DNA from: Corynebacterium sp.
GTDB taxonomy: Bacteria; Actinomycetota; Actinomycetes; Mycobacteriales; Mycobacteriaceae
Assembly (NCBI GenBank): GCA_030528295.1
Contig: JAUMZC010000012.1
Span: forward strand, 1-33,647
DNA length: 33,647 nucleotides
Direction: 5' to 3'
The position numbers were made by a program, and so were the translations under genes. The notes beneath the pieces are model-generated. The model was given only the letters and a program-made list of their open reading frames with translations, was not told where the DNA came from and searched no databases. Shown here piece by piece: positions 28,108-33,647 of the stretch (position 1 is its first letter; every line of letters starts with the position of its first letter).

Positions 28108-29096
28108 TTGTTGTCCTCGGAGGGGTTATCGCGTAGTTTGCGGCCGGTAAGGGTAAGGAAGACGTCGTCGAGCGTTGGTTCGTGGGCGCTGGCCTGAGTG
28201 ATGGTGATGCCTTGCTGCGCTGCGTGAGTTATTAGTCGTGGTAGGGCGGTTCGCGTGTCTTGCACTTGGATCTGTACGGTTTGGGATTCGACGGAACTGT
28301 TCAGCGTTTCTGGAAGCTTGCGGATGTGTGCGGCAAGTGCGCGGGCATCGGTTTCGGTGTGTGTGGTGAGTGTGACGTGGCTTCCGACGTGGGTTTGTTT
28401 CAGATCGTATGCGGTGCCATCAGCAAGGATGCGTCCGTGATCGACGATCAGGATTCGTTCGGCAGCGGCGTCCGCTTCTTCGAGGTAGTGGGTGGTTAGA
28501 ACAACAGTCATTCCGGTGTCTTCTCGGATTTGCCGAATGTGCTCCCAGAGGTTTGCGCGGTTCTGGGGGTCGAGTCCAGTGGTGGGCTCATCCAGAAACA
28601 GCAGGCGCGGGTGGTGTACCAAGCCCATTGCTAGATCTAGACGACGTCGCTGTCCGCCCGACATTTCCTGGGTTTTGCGTTGTTCCATACCGGCAAGGCC
28701 AAACGCAGAGAATAATTCAGAGGCCCGGTGAGCAGCGTTAGTACGGTTTGCACCATACATACGGGCTTGGCTGATGACCTCGTCCAGCGCACGTTGTGAG
28801 TGCCCGGCGCTGTTACCTTGTCCAACGTATCCGATGAGAGACCGAATTTGGTGAGCGCATTCGGTAACGTTTAATCCTGCGATGTGTGCGGTGCCGGATG
28901 TCGGCGGTAGCAGTGTGGTGAGCATTCGTAGGAGGGTGCTTTTGCCTGCGCCGTTGGGGCCCAGGATTGCCAGGGTTTGTCCGGGTGGCACGTTCATTGA
29001 GATGTTATCGACGGCAACCACGTCTTGTTGATCCTGCCCAGGAAACACACGCCGCAACGTGTCGACCTGAATTATGTGGTGTGTTTTTTCAACCAT
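28104..29096 (-). CDS. ABC exporter ATPase (DrrA-like)
   Basis: The ATPase partner of the DrrB-like permease has about 330 residues. It has Walker A LGPNGAGKSTLLRML, the Q-loop region IGYVGQGNSAGHSQRALDEV, the ABC signature MSGGQRRRLDLAMGL, Walker B LLFLDEPTTGLDPQNR and the H-loop VLTTHYLEEAD. A C-terminal extension ending with EPTLDDVFLTLTGRKLRD is the DrrA-type regulatory tail. The frame is open to 29165, but ATG 29096 gives VEKTHHIIQVDTLRRVF, a normal N-terminus. It is divergent from the WYL regulator, with 61 bases between the two starts, which suggests control by that regulator. Confidence 0.93.
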   Translation of the reverse strand: MVEKTHHIIQVDTLRRVFPGQDQQDVVAVDNISMNVPPGQTLAILGPNGAGKSTLLRMLTTLLPPTSGTAHIAGLNVTECAHQIRSLIGYVGQGNSAGHSQRALDEVISQARMYGANRTNAAHRASELFSAFGLAGMEQRKTQEMSGGQRRRLDLAMGLVHHPRLLFLDEPTTGLDPQNRANLWEHIRQIREDTGMTVVLTTHYLEEADAAAERILIVDHGRILADGTAYDLKQTHVGSHVTLTTHTETDARALAAHIRKLPETLNSSVESQTVQIQVQDTRTALPRLITHAAQQGITITQASAHEPTLDDVFLTLTGRKLRDNPSEDNK

Positions 29097-29157
29097 GATT
29101 TCAGTCAACACACAATTGCGGACAGAATACGACCACAAGTTTGCGTAAGGTTTGAGT

Positions 29158-30126
29158 ATGTCCACAATCAGTGCCCGCGTGTTGGAGCTTCTTACCTTGC
29201 TGCAGAGCCGCAGACATTGGAGCGGTGAGGATCTTGCGTCTCGCCTGGAGGTAAGTCCTCGAACGCTGCGCCGTGATGTGAAAAGTCTGCAAGACCTTGG
29301 TTATCCGATCACCACCATGCGTGGCACTGGTGGTGGATATCAGCTCGCACCCGGTGGGTCGTTACCACCCTTGGTGCTCAACGAAGACGAAGCAATAGCG
29401 GTGGTGATCGCGCTGAAAGAGGCAGCCGCCAGCAATCAGATGATTGAATCGCGCTCAGCGATCACGGCACTAGCCAAGATTGTGCAAGTGTTGCCGAGTA
29501 AGATCCGTCGCCGAATCGACTCACTGCAGCGCGTGGCAATGTTGCCTGGCTCGTACCCTCACCGTGTTGTGGTTGATACTGCGGTACTCACTACGTTTGC
29601 GTTGGCGGCTCGAGACCACGAGACACTGACGTTTGAGTACACCGATGCTCAGGGCGTTGCGACGAACCGGCACGTTCAACCACACTATATTGTTTCTGTT
29701 TACCAGCGGCTTTACCTGGTGGCATACGACCTCACGCGTCGCGATTGGCGCACCTTCCGTCTTGACCGCGCCACAAATCCTCAATGCACAAGGCAGAGTT
29801 TTATGCCGAGAGCACTGCCAGTGGATGACCCCGCGGAATACGTACGCGACAGTATTAAAAACACTGGGATGAGTTACGAGGTGGTGGCTAAGGTGGAAAC
29901 TCCCGCGGCAAAGGCACAAGAGCACCTTGGGAAATGGGGCACTGTTACCTCGATTGATGAACACACTTGCGAGGTTCATATCCCTGTTGGTGACCTTGAC
30001 TGGACCATTTTCGCCCTTGCAACACTCCACGCGCCGTTCACAATATGTGGCCCTGACGAGGCCATTTCCGGGGTCGCTGATTGGGGCAATCGACTTAGCC
30101 GTGCTGCAGGCATGTCCAAGGTCTAG
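29158..30126 (+). CDS. WYL-domain transcriptional regulator (HTH_11 + WYL)
   Basis: This YafY/PafC-type regulator has about 322 residues. The N-terminal winged helix reads RVLELLTLLQSRRHWSGEDL and VSPRTLRRDVKSLQDLGYPI, followed by GTGGGYQLAPGGSLPPLVL. The WYL-like sensor domain (about 140-230) has LTFEYTDAQG, PHYIVSVYQRLYLVAYDLTRRDWRTFRLDR (quoted only as motif region) and a WCX-like C-terminal extension ending with VADWGNRLSRAAG. WYL proteins sense nucleic acid or small ligands and often sit with defence or transport genes. ATG 29158 follows GTAAGG. It is divergent from the drrAB-like pair, and 33 bases upstream of the NDT/TIR-like gene in the same direction, so either could be its target. 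Confidence 0.9.
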   Translation: MSTISARVLELLTLLQSRRHWSGEDLASRLEVSPRTLRRDVKSLQDLGYPITTMRGTGGGYQLAPGGSLPPLVLNEDEAIAVVIALKEAAASNQMIESRSAITALAKIVQVLPSKIRRRIDSLQRVAMLPGSYPHRVVVDTAVLTTFALAARDHETLTFEYTDAQGVATNRHVQPHYIVSVYQRLYLVAYDLTRRDWRTFRLDRATNPQCTRQSFMPRALPVDDPAEYVRDSIKNTGMSYEVVAKVETPAAKAQEHLGKWGTVTSIDEHTCEVHIPVGDLDWTIFALATLHAPFTICGPDEAISGVADWGNRLSRAAGMSKV

Positions 30127-30159
30127 CGTACAAATGTGCGATTTGGTTAGGATGCTGTG

Positions 30160-31020
30160 ATGTACAACCTTTTGATTGGGCTTACCCGGGGTGAGGTGCA
30201 TTATGGGCGTCTCCTCGAAAGAACAGCTGACGATGTTCGCCAGTATGTTGGCTTCGCTGGCGGGCAAACTCAAGATGAAGTGAATGCCCAACGGTTGATG
30301 AATTTACCAACGCTACTTATGCCTGAGATAGGCTCTCAACACGAACGTCAAGTTGCGTGTGTGGGGCATGTAACCAATTTGGTCAGGTCAGGAGCCTATT
30401 ACACGTTTAATTTTGTTCCGAACGAAGCGATCGCTCCCATACCTTCGCAAAAGATCGTGTCAGCGGCCGGCCAATTGGGCATCATCAATAAATTGGAGTT
30501 TCATCGCACTCATTGGGCGGTGAAAGAGGTTGATCTCTATCGCGTTGTGGATGAACAATTTGCGGAATGTAGGTCTCAGCCTAAGATTTTCCAGTTCCCT
30601 ACCGAAATGGAGTTTGATCCTCATCTTGTAGCGGTGATGATGCCTTTTAGTTCGAATTTTAACCCCGTTTATGAGTCGCTGAAGGCTGGTGTCGAAGCAG
30701 CTGGAATGCGCTGTCTTCGTGCAGACGACATTTGGAACAGTGATCACATTATTAACGACGTTTTGGCGCTCATTTGGCAAGCTTGCGTTGTTATTGCTGA
30801 CCTTAGTGGCAAGAATCCGAATGTCTTTTACGAAGCTGGCATAGCTCACACACTTGGTCGCGATACCATCCTGTTGGCCCAGTCCATGGATGATGTTCCA
30901 TTTGATTTACGTGCAATTCGTGCACTTACGTACCTAAATAATAGTGAAGGCCGGGCAGTGATGGCGGACATGGTCACCCGGCGGTTACGAACAATCACTG
31001 CTGATGATGACATTGTGTAG
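30160..31020 (+). CDS. Protein with C-terminal NDT/TIR-like domain and unknown N-terminal domain
   Basis: The protein has 286 residues. The C-terminal region (about 156-262) has VAVMMPFSSNFNPVYESL, LRADDIWNSDHIINDVLALI, VVIADLSGKNPNVFYEAGIA with Glu225, and ILLAQSMDDVPFDLRAIRAL. This is the pattern of nucleoside 2-deoxyribosyltransferase-like and TIR-like proteins that cleave N-glycosidic bonds or act as nucleotide-targeting effectors. The first ~150 residues (GHVTNLVRSGAYYTFNFVPN, FHRTHWAVKEVDLYRVV) are beta-rich, and I do not recognise them; they may be a sensor. ATG 30160 follows TAGGA; GTG 30157 is one codon earlier. It probably shares a transcript with the WYL regulator. Base use looks like the flanks. 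A defence effector role is inference. Confidence 0.78.
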   Translation: MYNLLIGLTRGEVHYGRLLERTADDVRQYVGFAGGQTQDEVNAQRLMNLPTLLMPEIGSQHERQVACVGHVTNLVRSGAYYTFNFVPNEAIAPIPSQKIVSAAGQLGIINKLEFHRTHWAVKEVDLYRVVDEQFAECRSQPKIFQFPTEMEFDPHLVAVMMPFSSNFNPVYESLKAGVEAAGMRCLRADDIWNSDHIINDVLALIWQACVVIADLSGKNPNVFYEAGIAHTLGRDTILLAQSMDDVPFDLRAIRALTYLNNSEGRAVMADMVTRRLRTITADDDIV

Positions 31021-31097
31021 CCCCGGTACTGGCGAAATCCGGCAAGCTTTTGGAATCTGAGGTGTATGTCGCTGCTTCATTTATTGGGTCCAGTTCG

Positions 31098-31772
31098 TCA
31101 GCTGCTTATCAGTCCGAGGATGGTAGCTCTGGTGAACACAATATATATACCGGCGATTGCGGCGACCCACAGTAGCGTGATTTTTGCCTCGTATTCTAGG
31201 CGGGGTATCCATGATTCAATGGTGGTTAAGAATTTCTTGCTTGTGGAGCTGAGTGCGATGGTGCTGATGACTGAAGCGGGAAGAATCATGATGATGCAGT
31301 ACAACAGGATGATTCCAATTTTGCTGGTAGGTGAAATTTCAAAACTTTGGATAATGCCCATCGCTGCAAGGTAGGGCAACATGGTAAATGCTTCAACGAC
31401 GGAAGCGCCAAGCGCTAGGCTCATCATCGCCGCCATGCTCGTTGAGTTGGTCTTGCGGACTTTTTTGCTGGTGGTTGCGCTGTTTCGTTGTGGGGTGGGG
31501 GAGAGAAAACCAATAGCTGTGAGACCGATGCCAATCATCAGTACTGTCCAGTGGAACCAGTGTTGGTTTCCAAGTGTATGGAACGTTTGGAACCCGAAAA
31601 GCAGTGCTAATCCCAGTGCGAAGTAGCAGGTGAGTACTGTTCCAAGGTAGATACTGAGTGGGCTGATGTGTACTTTTCCCCAAAGGACAATGAGTGCGAT
31701 GGGAATGATGAGTGTGCCTATGCTGAGGCTATCTACAAGTGCCAAACCGATTAGAGGAAGTATATCAACCAT
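31098..31772 (-). CDS. SfLAP/GAP-family six-helix membrane protein
   Basis: The product has 224 residues with six predicted helices, including LPLIGLALVDSLSIGTLIIP, LALLFGFQTFHTL, LMIGIGLTAIGFL, AMMSLALGASVVEAFTMLPYL, IILLYCIIMILPASVISTI and TLLWVAAIAGIYIVF. The early ALVDSLSIGTLIIPI motif and the overall layout fit the GAP/SfLAP (sulfolipid-addressing-like, PF11139) family of actinobacterial membrane proteins, some linked to glycolipid export. The substrate is unknown. It is divergent from the TetR regulator, with an inverted repeat in the 66-base gap, so the pair is likely a regulated transporter with its repressor. Confidence 0.8.
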   Translation of the reverse strand: MVDILPLIGLALVDSLSIGTLIIPIALIVLWGKVHISPLSIYLGTVLTCYFALGLALLFGFQTFHTLGNQHWFHWTVLMIGIGLTAIGFLSPTPQRNSATTSKKVRKTNSTSMAAMMSLALGASVVEAFTMLPYLAAMGIIQSFEISPTSKIGIILLYCIIMILPASVISTIALSSTSKKFLTTIESWIPRLEYEAKITLLWVAAIAGIYIVFTRATILGLISS

Positions 31773-31789
31773 ATCAATCTCTCGTACGT

Positions 31790-31807
31790 TCGTATGACTT
31801 AATACGA
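31790..31807. promoter_or_regulatory. Inverted repeat in the GAP-family/TetR divergent gap
   Basis: TCGTAT (31790-31795) and ATACGA (31802-31807) are exact complements separated by six bases. The hexamer CGTACG lies just to the left (31783-31788). Position and size suit a TetR-type operator that controls both divergent genes. Confidence 0.5.
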
Positions 31808-31838
31808 TTGCTTGATGGGTTGAACAAGGAGAGACCTA

Positions 31839-32435
31839 ATGAAGATCAATCGAGACATGGTGCTCAGTGAAGCCGCCACTAATATTGCTGACGCCGCGAT
31901 TCGCGTCATGGTTCAGCAGGGTTTAGATGCACTGAGTGTGCGGCATGTGGCCGCGGAAGCAAAGGTTGCCCCAGGTACTGTCCAGTACCACATGGGTTCT
32001 CGTGATGACATTATTGCGATTGCTTTTATCCGCTCAATTCAGCGGCAGCTCCACCGCGCAACGAGAGAATTTCAAGAGCCAAGTGTGTATGAAAGCCTGG
32101 TGATTCGATTATCTGAGCTTTTGCCGATTGGTCCTGTGCAACGTGAGGATGCTGCGGTTTGGGTCATTATCGGTGCCGCCGCTTCCACTCGTGAATGGTT
32201 GGCAACGATACACAATCAGCAGCTTGCGTATTTTCGAGCGTTGATTGAGTCAGCGCTTGAGACCGCAGATGCGCAAGGATTTCTTCGCCCAGAGGTTACA
32301 GTTCCCCAAGCGGCGAGACTCGTTACTGCTTTGGTTGATGGTCTCACGCTCGACAGTCTGAATGCGCCAGATGTTACCGCAGAACGAGTGATCGCCGATC
32401 TAAGAATCGGCTTGAGTTTATTGTTTCGTGAGTGA
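31839..32435 (+). CDS. TetR-family transcriptional regulator
   Basis: This 198-residue repressor has the N-terminal TetR helix-turn-helix (about 12-58): ADAAIRVMVQQGLDALSVRHV, quoted as motif region, then AAEAKVAPGTVQYHMGSRDDII. The C-terminal ligand-binding domain is BetI-like with WVIIGAAASTREWLA and ARLVTALVDGLTLDSL. ATG 31839 is preceded by AAGGAGAGACC-type purine-rich sequence. It is divergent from the GAP-family membrane protein gene and probably regulates it and itself through the palindrome between them. Confidence 0.9.
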   Translation: MKINRDMVLSEAATNIADAAIRVMVQQGLDALSVRHVAAEAKVAPGTVQYHMGSRDDIIAIAFIRSIQRQLHRATREFQEPSVYESLVIRLSELLPIGPVQREDAAVWVIIGAAASTREWLATIHNQQLAYFRALIESALETADAQGFLRPEVTVPQAARLVTALVDGLTLDSLNAPDVTAERVIADLRIGLSLLFRE

Positions 32436-32498
32436 ATTTAGTTCATTACCACAAGGCAATGATTGTCGCCTTCAGTTAGATTTGTCCGAATTCCCGGA

Positions 32499-32539
32499 AG
32501 CTTTTCGACGACGCGCAAGCTGCTGGGCGTCGAAAAGCT
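32499..32539. repeat. 12-bp inverted repeat downstream of the TetR gene
   Basis: AGCTTTTCGACG (32499-32510) is perfectly complementary to CGTCGAAAAGCT (32528-32539) with a 17-base loop. It could stop tetR transcription, although no T-run follows. The same stretch also carries an open frame ending ADEVDIVLVPGHA before TAA near 32580, perhaps the tail of a lost gene. Confidence 0.45.
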
Positions 32540-32710
32540 GCGGATGAGGTGGATATTGTTTTGGTGCCGGGCCATGCATAACACCTAAAGAGCTTGACGC
32601 TTTACAAGTAATCGTTATTATTTCGCAAACAATTTACCCCGTAAAAAGTTGTACAATTCGATTTGTGTATTTGTAACTGTATTTTGTGCGCATGGTGATG
32701 AGGTGTTCGT

Positions 32711-33375
32711 GTGTTTGAGGTGAAGGATGCTGGTTTTCGGGGGAATCGAAAATTTGGTGGACGTTCGGGGTGGTTATTTCGCAACGTTAATTTTGTGATT
32801 CATCCGGGGGAGGTCGTGGCGTTGATGGGTGCGTCTGGATCGGGTAAATCGACGTTATTAAATGGTGTTTCTGGGCTGGGCAAGCTAGATGAGGGTGCGG
32901 GTGTTTTGGATGGCGTGAAATTGTCGGGGTTTCACAGCGGGTACTGCGTAAGAATTTGCGTTCGAATATGTCGATTGTGTTTCAGCAGCATCATTTGATT
33001 CCTGGGTTAACGCTGCTGCAGAACGTTGAATTGTCGTGGTGTCTTTCGGGGAGGAAGGGTGAGCTGACTCCAACAGAAGTGTTGGATGAGTTGGGGATTG
33101 GTGAGGAACGGTATTCGCTTCCAGAGTCGGTGTCTGGGGGTCAGGCGCAACGTGCGGCGATCGCTAGGTCGCTGGTGACGGGTTCACAGTTGGTGTTTGC
33201 TGATGAACCGACAGGGAGTTTAGATATTGAAAACGCCCAGGCTGTGATGGTGCAGATGAAGTCGTTGTGTCAGCAACGTGGTGGCCATGCGCTGGTCGTT
33301 ACGCACGATCACGATATCGCTGCCACTTGTGATCGGATACTTGTATTGGCGGAAGGGACGATTCGTCATGGATAA
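32711..33375 (+). pseudogene. ABC transporter ATPase (LolD/MacB type) with a frameshift
   Basis: GTG 32711 begins FEVKDAGFRGNRKFGGRSGW. Walker A VALMGASGSGKSTLLNGVSG follows normally, and the frame then breaks at the four-G run 32926-32929. With one more G it would continue VSQRVLRKNLRSNMSIVFQQ (Q-loop), SLPESVSGGQAQRAAIARSL (signature), LVFADEPTGSLDIENA (Walker B) and VVTHDHDIAATC (H-loop) to TAA 33373-33375. The two halves are otherwise complete, about 221 residues, the size of LolD/MacB-type export ATPases. The stop overlaps the ATG of the permease. A true frameshift, a sequencing error in the G run and programmed slippage are all possible. Confidence 0.8.
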
Positions 33376-33647
33376 GGTCCTGTTGCGGCGGATTGCTGCC
33401 GAATACTTTCGCCAGAGTGGTACCGCGACAGTGGTGGCTATTATTGCGTTTGCGTTTGCCGCCGGTGTGCTTGCAGCAATTTTAAACGTGTACCAGGCGG
33501 TGAGTGGTACTGAAATTGGTGAGCGTGTTGTTCAGCCAATTTCGTTGAATGCTGCGATTTCGTGGAGTATTGCGGCTTTTTTCTGTTTGCCATTGATGGT
33601 TGGGCGGGCGTTTTCTCAGGTTGATTACCTGGCTGGTTGTTTAAAGG
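33368..33647 (+). CDS. ABC transporter permease, partial (runs off the window)
   Basis: ATG 33368 overlaps the end of the ATPase frame. About 93 residues are visible: a short basic start (DKVLLRRIAAEYFRQSG), a first hydrophobic helix (ATVVAIIAFAFAAGVLAAIL) and a second one (ISWSIAAFFCLPLMVG). The frame is open to the last base. By position it is the membrane partner of the frameshifted ATPase, probably FtsX-like. The substrate is unknown and the 3' end is outside the window. Confidence 0.75.
   Translation, partial: MDKVLLRRIAAEYFRQSGTATVVAIIAFAFAAGVLAAILNVYQAVSGTEIGERVVQPISLNAAISWSIAAFFCLPLMVGRAFSQVDYLAGCLK

Overview
This window looks like a chromosome segment of a Corynebacterium (order Mycobacteriales) with moderate GC content. 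The gene order rsmB-rpe-ribD-ribE ... ribBA-ribH-(PH-domain protein)-uvrC-rapZ-yvcK-whiA-gap-pgk-tpiA-ppc-secG is the familiar order of the group, and a ppc gene between tpiA and secG is typical of corynebacteria. I assigned products by recognising motifs in the translated sequence. No database search was possible, and the species is not named.

Layout. (1) 1-19.6 kb is core. A tightly packed plus-strand run starts with a 16S rRNA cytosine methyltransferase and pentose-phosphate epimerase and continues with the riboflavin genes. The riboflavin run is interrupted at 3.7-5.9 kb by two minus-strand envelope-type genes, a membrane-anchored NPCBM-like protein and a proline-rich multi-span membrane protein, plus an AT-rich leader that holds a decayed reading frame. 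The run resumes with ribBA-ribH, a PH-domain membrane protein, uvrC and the rapZ-yvcK-whiA trio. The glycolytic block gap-pgk-tpiA-ppc-secG follows, punctuated by good hairpins after gap, tpiA and secG. The region upstream of gap carries a GlxR-like site and a cluster of ACCCC/GGGGT boxes of the kind bound by RamA.

(2) 19.6-33.6 kb is accessory and visibly decaying. It opens with a 35-bp near-perfect palindrome in front of an OLD/RloA-like AAA ATPase. Its partner, an RloB-like gene, has an in-frame TAG at codon 23. Next comes an HTH-ImmA/IrrE metallopeptidase gene with an internal deletion and a frameshift, then a 73-codon HEAT-like orphan and an AlkZ-type (HTH_42) glycosylase gene with an in-frame TAA. 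An orphan excisionase-type HTH (antitoxin-like) gene follows, with a perfect 20-bp palindrome upstream and probably an in-frame TAA near its real start. After that are a DUF4300 lipoprotein, a membrane-protein pseudogene with two frameshifts, and an intact DrrAB-like ABC exporter divergent from a WYL-type regulator.

Downstream of the WYL gene lies a 286-residue protein whose C-terminal half is a nucleoside-deoxyribosyltransferase/TIR-like domain fused to an N-terminal region I do not recognise. A SfLAP/GAP-family membrane protein is divergent from a TetR regulator. The window ends in a frameshifted ABC ATPase and the start of its permease.

How the genes work together. The first part supplies riboflavin from ribulose-5-phosphate and GTP, lower glycolysis with anaplerosis, excision repair and envelope or sporulation-type regulation. 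The second part looks like a defence and export island in which at least five genes are broken by independent lesions while their neighbours stay intact. The best leads for something undescribed are the WYL-adjacent NDT/TIR-like gene and the palindrome-controlled RloA/RloB locus, which also has a probable remnant of an older ATPase copy upstream.
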